Positions 53,603-62,374 of a DNA stretch of 64,000 bases are shown here, in pieces. This DNA comes from Pseudomonas sp. FP2196 (GTDB lineage Bacteria > Pseudomonadota > Gammaproteobacteria > Pseudomonadales > Pseudomonadaceae): assembly GCF_030687715.1 (NCBI RefSeq), contig NZ_CP117445.1, positions 3,523,501 to 3,587,500 on the forward strand, read 5' to 3'. Position numbers and translations under genes: made by a program. How positions within the stretch are numbered: the stretch's first letter is position 1; the number at the start of each line of letters is the position of its first letter. A model generated the notes under the pieces. The model ran no database searches and was not told the DNA's origin. It worked only from the letters and a program-made list of their open reading frames with translations.

Positions 53603-54642
53603 AGCCCCGCCTTCTTATTGTTGATCTCGGCGCCGTTTGGCTGGGTGGTGTGAACGCCACCCTGCCCGGTCAGAATCAGGTTGCCGTCGCCGGCAGCAGT
53701 GACCGACGACAGGGAAATGCGATCCGGGCGGTTGAACACGCTGAAGGTTTCGCCATTGTCGCTGCTGCTGATCACCGAGCCGCCGTTGCCGACGATGACG
53801 ATGGAGCCGTCCTTGAGCAGCGTGGCACCGGACAAGCCGAACTCCAGCGAACCGCGTGCAGCCTTCAATTCAATCTGCTCCCAGTTGCTGCCGAAGTCAG
53901 TGGAGCGGTAGAGGTTGCCGCGCAAGCCGTAGGCCAGCAGCGTCTGCGGTTGCGCAGTGCCGATCACGCCGAACAGCGAGCCCTCGTACGGGCCTTCCAG
54001 TTTTTCCCAGGTCTGGCCCCAGTCGGCGGAGCGGAACATGCTGCCGGACTCACCGACGATGAACAGCCCGGCGTCCTTCACGGCGGCGATGGCGTTGAGG
54101 TGGAACTGGTCTTCGTTGTCGAGGCGGTCGCTGACGTCTTCCCAGTTCTTGCCGCCATCGGTGGTTTCCAGCAAAGCGCCGTAAGCGCCCACGGCGAGGC
54201 CGCTGTTGACGTCCTTGAACCAGACGTCGAGCAGCGGCGATTCGCGTTTGAGGTCTTCGAATTGTTTGGTCCAGGTCAGACCGCCGTCCTCGCTGGCGAG
54301 AATCTGCGCGTCATGGCCGACCGCCCAGCCGTGTTTGTCGTCGACGAAATACACAGCCGTCAGCAGTTGCCGGCTTGGCACCTTGGCTTGAGTCCAGGTC
54401 TTGCCCTGGTCATCGGAATAGAGAATGTGCCCACGATCCCCGACCGCCACCAGCCGTGCTCCGGCGTGGACGACATCGAGAATCAGGCTTTTCGCGGCTT
54501 TGGCGGATGCGCTGGCATAGACCACGTCGGCTGGCGCCTCGGCGGCAAATACAGGTGCCGATAACGTGGCCAAGCCCAGCAGAGAGAGTGCTGTGGCCAG
54601 CAACGCGGTGTTGCGTAACGCCGGCGGGCGGCAACGACTCAT
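53599..54642 (-). CDS. Exported YCF48-like beta-propeller protein
   Basis: A 347-residue protein with a signal peptide (LLATALSLLGLATLSAPVFA) and repeated propeller blades with the BNR/YCF48 pattern: SDDQGKTWTQAKV, EDGGLTWTKQFEDL, TDGGKNWEDVSDRL, SADWGQTWEKLEG, SSDNGETFSVF. I recall that such genes are commonly paired with an HAE3 exporter in Pseudomonas, often with DUF1329 and DUF1302 genes, which are missing here. Confidence 0.85.
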   Translation of the reverse strand: MSRCRPPALRNTALLATALSLLGLATLSAPVFAAEAPADVVYASASAKAAKSLILDVVHAGARLVAVGDRGHILYSDDQGKTWTQAKVPSRQLLTAVYFVDDKHGWAVGHDAQILASEDGGLTWTKQFEDLKRESPLLDVWFKDVNSGLAVGAYGALLETTDGGKNWEDVSDRLDNEDQFHLNAIAAVKDAGLFIVGESGSMFRSADWGQTWEKLEGPYEGSLFGVIGTAQPQTLLAYGLRGNLYRSTDFGSNWEQIELKAARGSLEFGLSGATLLKDGSIVIVGNGGSVISSSDNGETFSVFNRPDRISLSSVTAAGDGNLILTGQGGVHTTQPNGAEINNKKAGL

Positions 54643-54858
54643 AGACCTTCCCCTATTTATTATTGTTAGGCCATTGGGCCTTCAAGGGCGCCGCAAGTGT
54701 GCTGCGCTGATGGCTGGTCAGAAGCATAGTCCTGAAACCCGCAATCCAGAGCCACTTCGGAAGCTGGCTCATCCTATCGGGCTTTGGAAACGTCTGACAA
54801 TCGGCGCCACGTTATCTTTTGTTAACCGAAAGCCGCTCTCTATAACAGATGAATTCCC
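54643..54858. other. Intergenic stretch, no feature seen
   Basis: About 215 bases upstream of the YCF48-like gene. It should contain the promoter of the exporter operon; nothing else stands out. Confidence 0.35.
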
Positions 54859-54951
54859 TTGTGGGAGCGAGCCTGCTCGCGAATGCGATGTACCAGTCAC
54901 CCTGTTTATTGGCTGACCCACCGCTTTCGCGAGCAGGCTCGCTCCCACAGG
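54859..54951. repeat. Inverted REP pair (GTGGGAGCGAGCCTGCTCGCG type)
   Basis: Two inverted units in the 460-base gap before the AA_synth gene. Confidence 0.88.
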
Positions 54952-55052
54952 GGTTAGGGGTGGTCTTGGTATTTGTGGTTGTCAGTGAATGCAGCGCCAT
55001 TCGCCGGATGGATGCGGCAAATCTTGCGCGGGGGACTTGCACGATCGGTATT

Positions 55053-55064
55053 ATGGTATACCAT
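55053..55064. promoter_or_regulatory. GntR-type operator, site A
   Basis: Perfect 12-base palindrome ATGGTATACCAT within an A/T-rich promoter, 41 bases before the AA_synth start codon. The same core recurs at 60905 and, modified, at 62255. The GntR protein at 59116 is the likely ligand. Confidence 0.7.
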
Positions 55065-55104
55065 CATACGCACAGACACTCTCAATCCCCCAACGGAGCA
55101 GCTC

Positions 55105-55695
55105 ATGAGTTTCGAAATTCGCAAGATCGTCAGCTATGTCGAAGAAACCTTCATCGAAGGCGGCAAAGTCACTGACAAGCCAGTGACCATGGTCGGTCTC
55201 GCTGTCGTGATGAAAAACCCTTGGGTGGGTAACGGCTTTGTCGAAGACCTGAAACCGCAGATCCGCGCCAACTGCTCCGACCTCGGCGCGATGATGGTCG
55301 AGCGTCTGGTCGGCATCATCGGCGGCGCGGAGAAGATCGAGGCTTACGGTAAAGCAGCCGTGGTCGGTGCTGACGGCGAAATCGAACACGCCTCCGCCGT
55401 GATCCACACCCTGCGCTTTGGCAACCACTACCGCGAAGCCGTCAAGGCCAAGAGCTACCTGAGCTTCACCAACAAGCGTGGCGGCCCGGGTACTTCGATT
55501 CAGATCCCGATGATGCACAAGGACGACGAAGGTTTGCGTTCGCACTACATCACCCTGGAAATGCAGATCGAAGATGCGCCGCGTGCCGACGAAATCGTCG
55601 TGGTGCTGGGCTGCGCCGACGGTGGCCGCCTGCACCCGCGCATCGGTAATCGCTACATCGATCTGGAAGAACTGGCCGCCGAAAAAGCCCAGTAA
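55105..55695 (+). CDS. AA_synth (amino acid synthesis) family protein
   Basis: A 196-residue protein beginning MSFEIRKIVSYVEETFIEGG, with GLAVVMKNPWVGNGFVEDL, GAMMVERLVGIIGG, IEAYGKAAVVGADGEIEHAS and GKAAVVG; this pattern is the AA_synth family, whose name comes from an old guess and not from known chemistry. It is the first gene of a cluster with an esterase-like hydrolase, aldehyde dehydrogenase and flavin reductase, and has its own operator. It might hydrolyse an amide or ring, but nothing here proves it. Confidence 0.8.
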   Translation: MSFEIRKIVSYVEETFIEGGKVTDKPVTMVGLAVVMKNPWVGNGFVEDLKPQIRANCSDLGAMMVERLVGIIGGAEKIEAYGKAAVVGADGEIEHASAVIHTLRFGNHYREAVKAKSYLSFTNKRGGPGTSIQIPMMHKDDEGLRSHYITLEMQIEDAPRADEIVVVLGCADGGRLHPRIGNRYIDLEELAAEKAQ

Positions 55696-55726
55696 TCACA
55701 ATAAAAAGGCATTGCAGGAGCGCTCC

Positions 55727-56560
55727 ATGATTCGGCTCACCGCTGAACTCACCCCGGCGGGCACCAGTTACCTGGCGACCGGCCAAGGCCAGCCCGTGGT
55801 TTTGATCCACGGCGTGGGCCTGAATAAAGAAATGTGGGGCGGCCAGATCGTTGGCCTGTCGACCCAATACAGAGTGATCGCCTACGACATGCTCGGCCAC
55901 GGCGCCAGCCCGCGACCGGCCAGCGGCACCCACCTGCTCGGTTACGCCGATCAGTTGCTGGAGTTGCTCGATCACTTGAACCTGCCGCAGGCAGCGGTGA
56001 TCGGCTTCTCCATGGGCGGGTTGGTGGCGCGCGCGTTTGCCCTGCATTACCCGCAGCGCCTGCAAAGCCTGGTGGTGCTCAACAGCGTGTTCAACCGCAG
56101 TGAAGAACAGCGAGCCGGGGTCATCGCGCGCACCGCTCAGGCTGCCGAACACGGACCGGATGCCAATGCCGAAGCGGCGCTGTCACGCTGGTTCAGCCGC
56201 GAATATCAGGCGGCCAACCCGGCGCAGATTGCCGCACTACGCCAGACCCTTGCGAACAACGACCCGCAGGGTTACCTGACCACTTATGAACTGTTCGCTA
56301 CGCAAGACATGTACCGCGCCGACGACCTCGGCAATATTCAGGCGCCGACGCTGATTGCCACTGGTGAACTGGATCCGGGTTCAACCCCGGAAATGGCCGA
56401 GCAACTGGCCCGTCGCATCCCCGGTGCGAAGGTTGCCGTACTGCCCGAGCAACGGCATATGATGCCCGTAGAATCACCGCGTCTGGTCAACCAGACGTTG
56501 CTGGAATTTCTCGAATTCGCACACTCCCGACAAAACCATATAAAGGGGATCGTTGCATGA
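55727..56560 (+). CDS. Alpha/beta hydrolase (RutD/PcaD-like)
   Basis: A 277-residue serine hydrolase: oxyanion loop VVLIHGVGLNKEMWGGQ, nucleophile elbow IGFSMGGLVARAFAL (Ser at about 95), Asp in LIATGELDPGSTPEMAEQ and a histidine in EQRHMMPVE. The length is that of beta-ketoadipate enol-lactonase or RutD-type hydrolases. The ATG at 55727 is taken because the longer frame from 55574 reads through the end of the previous gene. The stop overlaps the aldehyde dehydrogenase start in ATGA. Confidence 0.85.
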   Translation: MIRLTAELTPAGTSYLATGQGQPVVLIHGVGLNKEMWGGQIVGLSTQYRVIAYDMLGHGASPRPASGTHLLGYADQLLELLDHLNLPQAAVIGFSMGGLVARAFALHYPQRLQSLVVLNSVFNRSEEQRAGVIARTAQAAEHGPDANAEAALSRWFSREYQAANPAQIAALRQTLANNDPQGYLTTYELFATQDMYRADDLGNIQAPTLIATGELDPGSTPEMAEQLARRIPGAKVAVLPEQRHMMPVESPRLVNQTLLEFLEFAHSRQNHIKGIVA

Positions 56561-58038
56561 CACTCGCACGCTTCCAGATGTGCATCGGCGGAGAATGGGT
56601 CGACGCCCTCTCCGGCAAGACTTTCGAAAGTCTTAATCCGGCCACTGCCCAGGCTTGGGCAGAACTACCCGACGCCGATGAGGCCGATGTCGAACGCGCC
56701 GTGCAGGTCGCCCAACAGGCCTTCGAAAGCCCGGCATGGCGCGGTTTGACCGCCACCGCACGCGGAAAACTGCTGCGTCGTCTCGGTGATTTGATTGCCG
56801 ACAACAAAGAACAACTGGCGCAGTTGGAAAGCCGCGACAACGGCAAACTGATCCGCGAAACCCGTGGTCAGGTCAGCTATCTGCCGGAGTTCTTCCACTA
56901 CACCGCCGGCCTTGCCGACAAGCTCGAAGGCGGCACCCTGCCGCTGGATAAGCCCGATCTGTTTGCCTACACCGTGCATGAAGCCATGGGTGTGGTCGCC
57001 GCGATCATTCCGTGGAACAGCCCGCTGTACCTGACCGCGATCAAACTGGCCCCGGCCCTCGCCGCCGGCAACACGATTGTGATCAAGCCGTCCGAGCACG
57101 CCTCGGCAACGATTCTGGAGCTGGCGCGCCTGGCCCTCGAAGCCGGGATTCCGCCGGGCGTGGTCAACGTCGTCACCGGGTATGGCCCGAGCACCGGCGC
57201 CGCCCTCACCCGCCATCCGCTGATCCGCAAGATCGCCTTCACCGGCGGCGCGGCCACGGCCCGCCATGTGGTGCGCAGCAGCGCCGAGAACTTCGCCAAG
57301 CTGTCGCTGGAACTGGGCGGCAAGTCGCCGAACATCATCTTCGCTGACGCCGACCTGGACAGCGCGATCAACGGTGCAATAGCCGGGATCTACGCCGCCT
57401 CAGGGCAAAGCTGTGTGTCCGGCTCACGGCTGTTAGTGCAGGACGAAATCTACGACGAATTCGTCAACCGACTGGTGGAACGCGCCAAACGCATCCGCAT
57501 CGGCAACCCGCAGGAAGACAACAGCGAAATGGGCCCTATGGCGACCGCGCAGCAACTGGCGGTGGTTGAAGGACTGGTCGCCGATGCCATCGCCGAAGGT
57601 GCGCGTTTGCGCACGGGCGGCAAGCGTCCGGCGGATCTCGGCGACGGCTGGTTCTATGAGCCGACGCTGTTCGAGTGCGACCGCAATTCGATGAAGATCA
57701 TGCAGGAAGAAGTCTTTGGCCCGGTGGCTTCGGTCATTCGCTTCAAAGATGAAGCCGAAGCACTGGCCATCGCCAACGACTCGCAGTTTGGCCTCGCCGC
57801 TGGCATCTGGACTCGCGACCTGGGCCGTGCCCATCGCCTCGCCCGCGATGTGCGTTCGGGGATTATCTGGGTCAACACTTACCGCGCGGTGTCGGCGATG
57901 GCACCGATTGGCGGCTTCAAGAACAGTGGCTATGGACGCGAAAGCGGCATCGACTCGGTGCTGGCCTACACCGAACTGAAAACGGTGTGGATCAACCTTT
58001 CTCAGGCGCCAATGCCTGATCCGTTTGTGATGCGCTAG
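56557..58038 (+). CDS. Aldehyde dehydrogenase
   Basis: A 493-residue NAD(P)-dependent aldehyde dehydrogenase: IPWNSPLYLTAIKLAPALAA, general base Glu in LSLELGGKSPN (about 252), catalytic Cys in ASGQSCVSGSRL (about 286) and the C-terminal MAPIGGFKNSGYGRESG. The substrate is an unknown aldehyde produced within this cluster. Overlaps the hydrolase stop by four bases and is 12 bases from the flavin reductase. Confidence 0.9.
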   Translation: MTLARFQMCIGGEWVDALSGKTFESLNPATAQAWAELPDADEADVERAVQVAQQAFESPAWRGLTATARGKLLRRLGDLIADNKEQLAQLESRDNGKLIRETRGQVSYLPEFFHYTAGLADKLEGGTLPLDKPDLFAYTVHEAMGVVAAIIPWNSPLYLTAIKLAPALAAGNTIVIKPSEHASATILELARLALEAGIPPGVVNVVTGYGPSTGAALTRHPLIRKIAFTGGAATARHVVRSSAENFAKLSLELGGKSPNIIFADADLDSAINGAIAGIYAASGQSCVSGSRLLVQDEIYDEFVNRLVERAKRIRIGNPQEDNSEMGPMATAQQLAVVEGLVADAIAEGARLRTGGKRPADLGDGWFYEPTLFECDRNSMKIMQEEVFGPVASVIRFKDEAEALAIANDSQFGLAAGIWTRDLGRAHRLARDVRSGIIWVNTYRAVSAMAPIGGFKNSGYGRESGIDSVLAYTELKTVWINLSQAPMPDPFVMR

Positions 58039-58050
58039 GAGTCCAGCGAA

Positions 58051-58536
58051 ATGATCGAACCCGGCATTTACAAAGACGTCATGAGCTCGTTCCCGTCCGG
58101 CGTCACGGTGGTCACCACCGTTGACCCCGATGGCGGCATCGTCGGCATCACCGCCAGCGCCTTCAGCGCGTTGTCGATTGATCCTGCCTTGGTGCTGTTC
58201 TGCCCTAACTACGCCTCCGACACCTACCCGGTGCTGCGCGACAGCAAGAAATTCGCGATCCACTTGCTGTCGGCTGACCAGACCGCCGAGGCCTATGCCT
58301 TCGCCGGAAAAGGCAAGGACAAGGCCAAGAACATCGAGTGGCATTTGAGCGAACTGGGTAACCCGATTCTGGCCAAGGCCACGGCAATTATCGAGTGCGA
58401 GTTGTGGCGGGAATACGATGGTGGTGATCACGCGATCATCGTCGGCGCGGTGAAAAACCTGATCCTGCCCGAGCAACCGGTGACGCCGATGATTTACCAC
58501 AAAGGCAAGCTCGGCCCCCTGCCGACCCTGGCCTGA
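58051..58536 (+). CDS. Flavin reductase (RutF/HpaC-type)
   Basis: A 161-residue FMN reductase: SSFPSGVTVVTTVDPDGGIV, GITASAFSALSIDPALVLFC and the GDHAIIVGAV motif are those of the flavin-reductase-like family that feeds reduced flavin to a separate monooxygenase. No partner oxygenase lies in the window, so it may be beyond its end. It shares the operon with the aldehyde dehydrogenase. Confidence 0.88.
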   Translation: MIEPGIYKDVMSSFPSGVTVVTTVDPDGGIVGITASAFSALSIDPALVLFCPNYASDTYPVLRDSKKFAIHLLSADQTAEAYAFAGKGKDKAKNIEWHLSELGNPILAKATAIIECELWREYDGGDHAIIVGAVKNLILPEQPVTPMIYHKGKLGPLPTLA

Positions 58537-58552
58537 CGGATTCACACAAATC

Positions 58553-58640
58553 CCTGTAGGAGCTGCCGAAGGCTGCGATCTTTTGACGTTGATTTTTAAG
58601 AGCAAGATCAAAAGATCGTAGCCTTCGGCAGCTCCTACAC
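58553..58640. repeat. Inverted REP pair (GTAGGAGCTGCCGAAGGC type)
   Basis: Inverted pair between the flavin reductase and the CMD-like gene, inside an otherwise tight gene series. Confidence 0.85.
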
Positions 58641-58667
58641 AAGGGATCTGTGGTGATTGGAGGATTT

Positions 58668-59057
58668 ATGAACAACGAAAAGTACGAAAAAGGCCTGAAA
58701 ATCCGCACTCAGGTGCTCGGCGAAGCCTACGTGCAGCGTTCAATAGACAACGCCGACGACTTCACCCGCCCGTTGCAGGAAATGGTCACCGAATACTGTT
58801 GGGGCCACGTCTGGGGTCGCGAAGGCTTGTCGCTCAAGGAGCGGAGCATGATCAACCTGGCGATGATCTCGGCGCTCAACCGCCCGCACGAACTCAAGCT
58901 GCATGTGCGGGGCGCCTTGCGTAACGGCCTGAGTCGTGAGCAAATACGCGAAATTCTGCTTCAGGTCGGCATTTATTGCGGCGTCCCGGCGGCCGTGGAC
59001 AGTTTCCGGCTCGCCCGTGAAGCCTTCGCCGAAGCCGACGCCGAGGCCTCCAGTTAA
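58668..59057 (+). CDS. Carboxymuconolactone decarboxylase family protein
   Basis: A 129-residue PcaC-like protein: QRSIDNADDFTRPLQEMVTE, YCWGHVWGREGLSLKERSMI and HELKLHVRGALRNG with the conserved His. The CxxC of AhpD is missing, so it is a decarboxylase or isomerase type, not a peroxidase. GGAGG precedes the ATG at 58668; the frame from 58650 is less likely. Confidence 0.87.
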   Translation: MNNEKYEKGLKIRTQVLGEAYVQRSIDNADDFTRPLQEMVTEYCWGHVWGREGLSLKERSMINLAMISALNRPHELKLHVRGALRNGLSREQIREILLQVGIYCGVPAAVDSFRLAREAFAEADAEASS

Positions 59058-59115
59058 CCCCTCGGCTGTTTTGATGCCCGTCTGGCATGGACAGCCACAG
59101 TAAAGAGCGGACCCC

Positions 59116-59868
59116 ATGAAACGCCAGCCACTCGACGACAGCTTCAAGGTCAATCGCAACCCCGTTACCCTGCGCGAAATCGTGCTGGATAAACTGCGTA
59201 GCGCGATCATGAATTTCCAGCTCATGCCAGGCGATCGTCTGGTCGAACGCGATCTCTGTGATCGCCTGGGCGTCAGCCGCACCTCGGTTCGCGAAGCCTT
59301 GCGTCACCTGGAATCCGAAGGTCTGGTCGAGTTCGCTGATGCCAAGGGTCCACGGGTGGCGATCATCACGCTCGCCGATGCTGTCGATATCTACGAATTG
59401 CGTTGCGTGCTCGAAGGCCTGATCGTTCAGCTGTTCACCCTGCGCGCCAAAGCCAAGGACATCAAAGCCCTGGAAAAAGCCCTCGATGAGAACCGCAAGG
59501 CGCTCAAGGACGGCGAGTTGCAACAGGTGATCGACTCGGTACAAGGCTTCTACGACGTCCTGCTCGAAGGTTCGGGCAACCATGTCGCGGCCACTCAGTT
59601 GCGTCAGTTGCAGGCACGCATCAGTTATCTGCGCGCGACCTCGGTATCCCAGCAAAACCGTCGCGGCGCGAGCAATCAGGAAATGGAAAAAATGGTCGCG
59701 GCGATCAAGAGCGGCGATGCGCTGGCGGCGCATCAGGCGTGCGTGGATCACGTGCGTGCTGCCGCGGCTGTCGCCCTCGACTACCTCAAGCGCAAACAGG
59801 AAGAAACAGGCGACGTGCCTGCGATCACCCTGCCCATCGCGCTGAAAGAACCCCGTATAGGTCACTGA
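59116..59868 (+). CDS. GntR-family regulator, FadR subgroup
   Basis: A 250-residue regulator with a winged helix (FQLMPGDRLVERDLCDRLGV, SRTSVREALRHLESEGL) and an FCD ligand-binding domain (YELRCVLEGLIVQLFTLRAK, AHQACVDHVRAA). It sits in the middle of the cluster and is the obvious candidate to bind the three TGGTATACCA-like sites at 55053, 60905 and 62255. Two bases separate it from the NUDIX gene. Confidence 0.88.
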   Translation: MKRQPLDDSFKVNRNPVTLREIVLDKLRSAIMNFQLMPGDRLVERDLCDRLGVSRTSVREALRHLESEGLVEFADAKGPRVAIITLADAVDIYELRCVLEGLIVQLFTLRAKAKDIKALEKALDENRKALKDGELQQVIDSVQGFYDVLLEGSGNHVAATQLRQLQARISYLRATSVSQQNRRGASNQEMEKMVAAIKSGDALAAHQACVDHVRAAAAVALDYLKRKQEETGDVPAITLPIALKEPRIGH

Positions 59869-59869
59869 C

Positions 59870-60433
59870 ATGTCCAGCCCGAGCTATTGCCCGAAATGCG
59901 GTGGCCCTGACCTCGGTCAGCAGGTGCCGCCGGGCGATACGCACGAGCGCCTGATGTGCCGCGGCTGCGGCTACATCCACTACGTCAATCCGAAGATCAT
60001 TGCCGGCTGCATCATCGAGCAGGATGGCAAATACCTCCTGTGCCAACGGGCGATTCCACCGCGCCCGGGCACCTGGACGCTGCCAGCCGGCTTCATGGAA
60101 AGCGGCGAGACCACCGAGCAAGCGGCGCTGCGTGAAGTCTGGGAAGAAAGCGGCGTGCGTGCGGAAATCGTCTCGCCATATTCAATTTTCAGCGTGCCGA
60201 AGATCAGCGAGGTGTACATCATCTTCCGCGCCATCGCGCTGGAGATCACCGGGCAATATGGGCCTGAGACGCTGGACTACAAGTTTTTCGCGCCGGAAGA
60301 CATCCCGTGGGAACAGATCTATTACCCGGCGATCCGGCAGATTCTCGAGCGTTATATCGAGGAGCGTCAGGCCGGGGTTTATGGGATCTACATGGGCAAT
60401 GATGACAGTGGCAAGATCCACTTCATGCGCTGA
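59870..60433 (+). CDS. NUDIX hydrolase with zinc ribbon
   Basis: A 187-residue protein: an N-terminal zinc ribbon (CPKCGGPDL and CRGCGYIHYVNPK) followed by a NUDIX box GFMESGETTEQAALREVWEE. Zinc-ribbon NUDIX enzymes cleave NADH, FAD or related nucleotides. In a flavin-linked cluster, FAD or a flavin derivative is a possible substrate. Probably co-transcribed with the GntR gene. Confidence 0.9.
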   Translation: MSSPSYCPKCGGPDLGQQVPPGDTHERLMCRGCGYIHYVNPKIIAGCIIEQDGKYLLCQRAIPPRPGTWTLPAGFMESGETTEQAALREVWEESGVRAEIVSPYSIFSVPKISEVYIIFRAIALEITGQYGPETLDYKFFAPEDIPWEQIYYPAIRQILERYIEERQAGVYGIYMGNDDSGKIHFMR

Positions 60434-60474
60434 TTCCTTCCAATCCCCTAGAAACCCTGAAACGTCAAAACCCA

Positions 60475-60559
60475 TGAAGGAGCTGCCGAAGGCTGCGATC
60501 CGGTGATCTTGATCTTAAAAACAGGATCAAAAGATCGCAGCCTTCGGCAGCTCCTACAG
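60475..60559. repeat. Inverted REP pair (GAAGGAGCTGCCGAAGGC type)
   Basis: Inverted pair after the NUDIX gene, between converging genes. Confidence 0.82.
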
Positions 60560-60583
60560 GGTTTCATGTGATCCATATGATCG

Positions 60584-60877
60584 TTATGGGGCAATGCCTT
60601 CAACGATGATGATTTCCGCCCTCGCCCATTCTTCGCGGTAACTTTTCGCTTCCTGATACGCCGCCGAGTGGTAGCACGCCACGGCTTTTTCGTAGCTCTC
60701 GAACTCGATCACCACGCTGCGCTGCGGCGTCTCGCGCCCTTCCATCGCTTCGCTGCGCCCGCCTCTTGCCAGGAACCTCGCGCCGAATTCAGCGAATGCC
60801 GCCGGCGCGCGCCGGGTGTATTGGCTGTAGTGATCGGCATCGGCTATATCCACATGAGCAATCCAGTACGCCTTCAT
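60584..60877 (-). CDS. DUF1330-domain protein
   Basis: A 97-residue ferredoxin-like fold protein (AYWIAHVDIADADHYSQYTR, RSVVIEFESYEKAVACYHSA), typical DUF1330. It is divergent from the RibB-like gene; the operator at 60905 lies between them and may control both. Confidence 0.87.
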   Translation of the reverse strand: MKAYWIAHVDIADADHYSQYTRRAPAAFAEFGARFLARGGRSEAMEGRETPQRSVVIEFESYEKAVACYHSAAYQEAKSYREEWARAEIIIVEGIAP

Positions 60878-60904
60878 AGTGACCTCTTTGTTTATTTTGT
60901 ATTA

Positions 60905-60914
60905 TGGTATACCA
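60905..60914. promoter_or_regulatory. GntR-type operator, site B
   Basis: TGGTATACCA, a perfect palindrome framed by ATTA/AATAT, midway between the divergent DUF1330 and RibB-like genes. Same core as site A. Confidence 0.7.
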
Positions 60915-60945
60915 ATATATTTCCAACGAACCCTGAGAGTCCAGC

Positions 60946-62055
60946 ATGGCCTTCAACAGCATCGAAGAAATCATCGAAGATTATCGCCTCGGCAAAATGG
61001 TGCTGCTGGTCGATGACGAAGACCGGGAAAACGAAGGCGACCTGTTACTCGCCGCCGATTGTTGCACGCCCGAGGCGATCAGCTTCATGGCCCGTGAAGC
61101 GCGTGGTCTGATCTGCCTCACATTGACCGACGAACATTGTCAGCGTTTGGGTCTGGAGCAAATGGTGCCGAGCAATGGCAGCGTGTTCAGCACCGCGTTC
61201 ACCGTGTCGATTGAAGCGGCGGTCGGCGTCACCACCGGTATTTCCGCCGCTGACCGCGCCTGTACGGTTGCCGCTGCCGTGGCCAAAGATGCCCGCGCCG
61301 AAGACCTGGTGCAACCCGGGCACATCTTCCCGCTGCGCGCCAAGGAAGGTGGCGTGTTGACCCGCGCCGGTCATACCGAGGCCGGTTGCGATCTGGCCAG
61401 GCTGGCCGGTTTCACCCCGGCGTCGGTCATCGTCGAAGTGATGAACGATGACGGCACCATGGCTCGTCGGCCCGATCTGGAAGTGTTTGCGCGCAAGCAC
61501 GGGATCAAGATAGGCACCATCGCCGACCTGATCCACTATCGCCTGAGTACCGAACACACCATCGAACGGATTGGCGAACGGGAGCTGCCGACGGTGCATG
61601 GCACGTTCCGTTTGATCACTTTTGAAGACCGTATCGAAGGTGGGGTTCACATGGCGATGGTCATGGGCGATCTGCGTCGGGAAGAACCGACGCTGGTGCG
61701 CGTGCATGTCATCGATCCACTGCGCGATCTGGTCGGCGCCGAGTACAGCGGGCCGAGTAACTGGACGCTATGGGCGGCGTTGCAACGGGTCGCGGCTGAA
61801 GGGCATGGGGTTGTGGTGGTGCTGGCCAATCACGAGTCTTCGCAGGCGTTGCTGGAGCGAGTGCCGCAACTGACCCAGCCGCCGCGGCAGTTCAGTCGCT
61901 CGCAATCGCGGATTTATTCGGAGGTGGGGACTGGGGCGCAGATTCTGCAGAACCTTGGGGTGGGTAAGCTGCGGCATCTGGGGCCGCCACTGAAGTACGC
62001 GGGGCTGACTGGGTATGACCTGGAAGTGGTCGAGAGCATCCCGTTCAGCGAATAA
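60946..62055 (+). CDS. 3,4-dihydroxy-2-butanone 4-phosphate synthase with degenerate GTP cyclohydrolase II half (RibBA-like)
   Basis: A 369-residue protein. The N-terminal half is a complete Rib[35 protein letters not shown] and [18 protein letters not shown], which makes the four-carbon riboflavin precursor from ribulose 5-phosphate. The C-terminal half has the RibA fold length but lacks the cysteines that bind zinc in active GTP cyclohydrolase II; the usual HSECLTGDVFGSxRCDCG stretch reads [20 protein letters not shown]. It is therefore probably an accessory RibB that boosts flavin supply for this cluster, with the housekeeping copy elsewhere. Confidence 0.85.
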   Translation: MAFNSIEEIIEDYRLGKMVLLVDDEDRENEGDLLLAADCCTPEAISFMAREARGLICLTLTDEHCQRLGLEQMVPSNGSVFSTAFTVSIEAAVGVTTGISAADRACTVAAAVAKDARAEDLVQPGHIFPLRAKEGGVLTRAGHTEAGCDLARLAGFTPASVIVEVMNDDGTMARRPDLEVFARKHGIKIGTIADLIHYRLSTEHTIERIGERELPTVHGTFRLITFEDRIEGGVHMAMVMGDLRREEPTLVRVHVIDPLRDLVGAEYSGPSNWTLWAALQRVAAEGHGVVVVLANHESSQALLERVPQLTQPPRQFSRSQSRIYSEVGTGAQILQNLGVGKLRHLGPPLKYAGLTGYDLEVVESIPFSE

Positions 62056-62079
62056 TCCGCGCCAACCACAAATCCAAAT

Positions 62080-62168
62080 GCAGGAGTGAGCCTGCTCGCG
62101 ATAGCGGTGTGTCAGTCAGCAATTCTTTACCTGACACACCGCTATCGCGAGCAGGCTCACTCCTACAG
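62080..62168. repeat. Inverted REP pair (CAGGAGTGAGCCTGCTCGCG type)
   Basis: Two inverted units in the 319-base gap before the ABC transporter genes. Confidence 0.85.
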
Positions 62169-62254
62169 GGGGTTTGCATTTCAGATCGAGATTTCCAAGC
62201 CCACAAAAACACATTCGCCAGATAACCGGTAAGGCAAAGTGCTTGCACAAAGTT

Positions 62255-62279
62255 TGGAATACCATAATATGATATTCCA
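62255..62279. promoter_or_regulatory. GntR-type operator, site C (imperfect)
   Basis: TGGAATACCA (one change from the TGGTATACCA core) overlaps a wider inverted repeat TGGAATA/TATTCCA, upstream of the ABC transporter operon. Confidence 0.5.
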
Positions 62280-62374
62280 TAGACCGGACACTCCAACGAA
62301 CGTCCATCTACTGCTCCCGACAGGCGGGCAACAACGCAAGGCCCGCTCAAAAACACAACAATGAGGGCGTGAAA

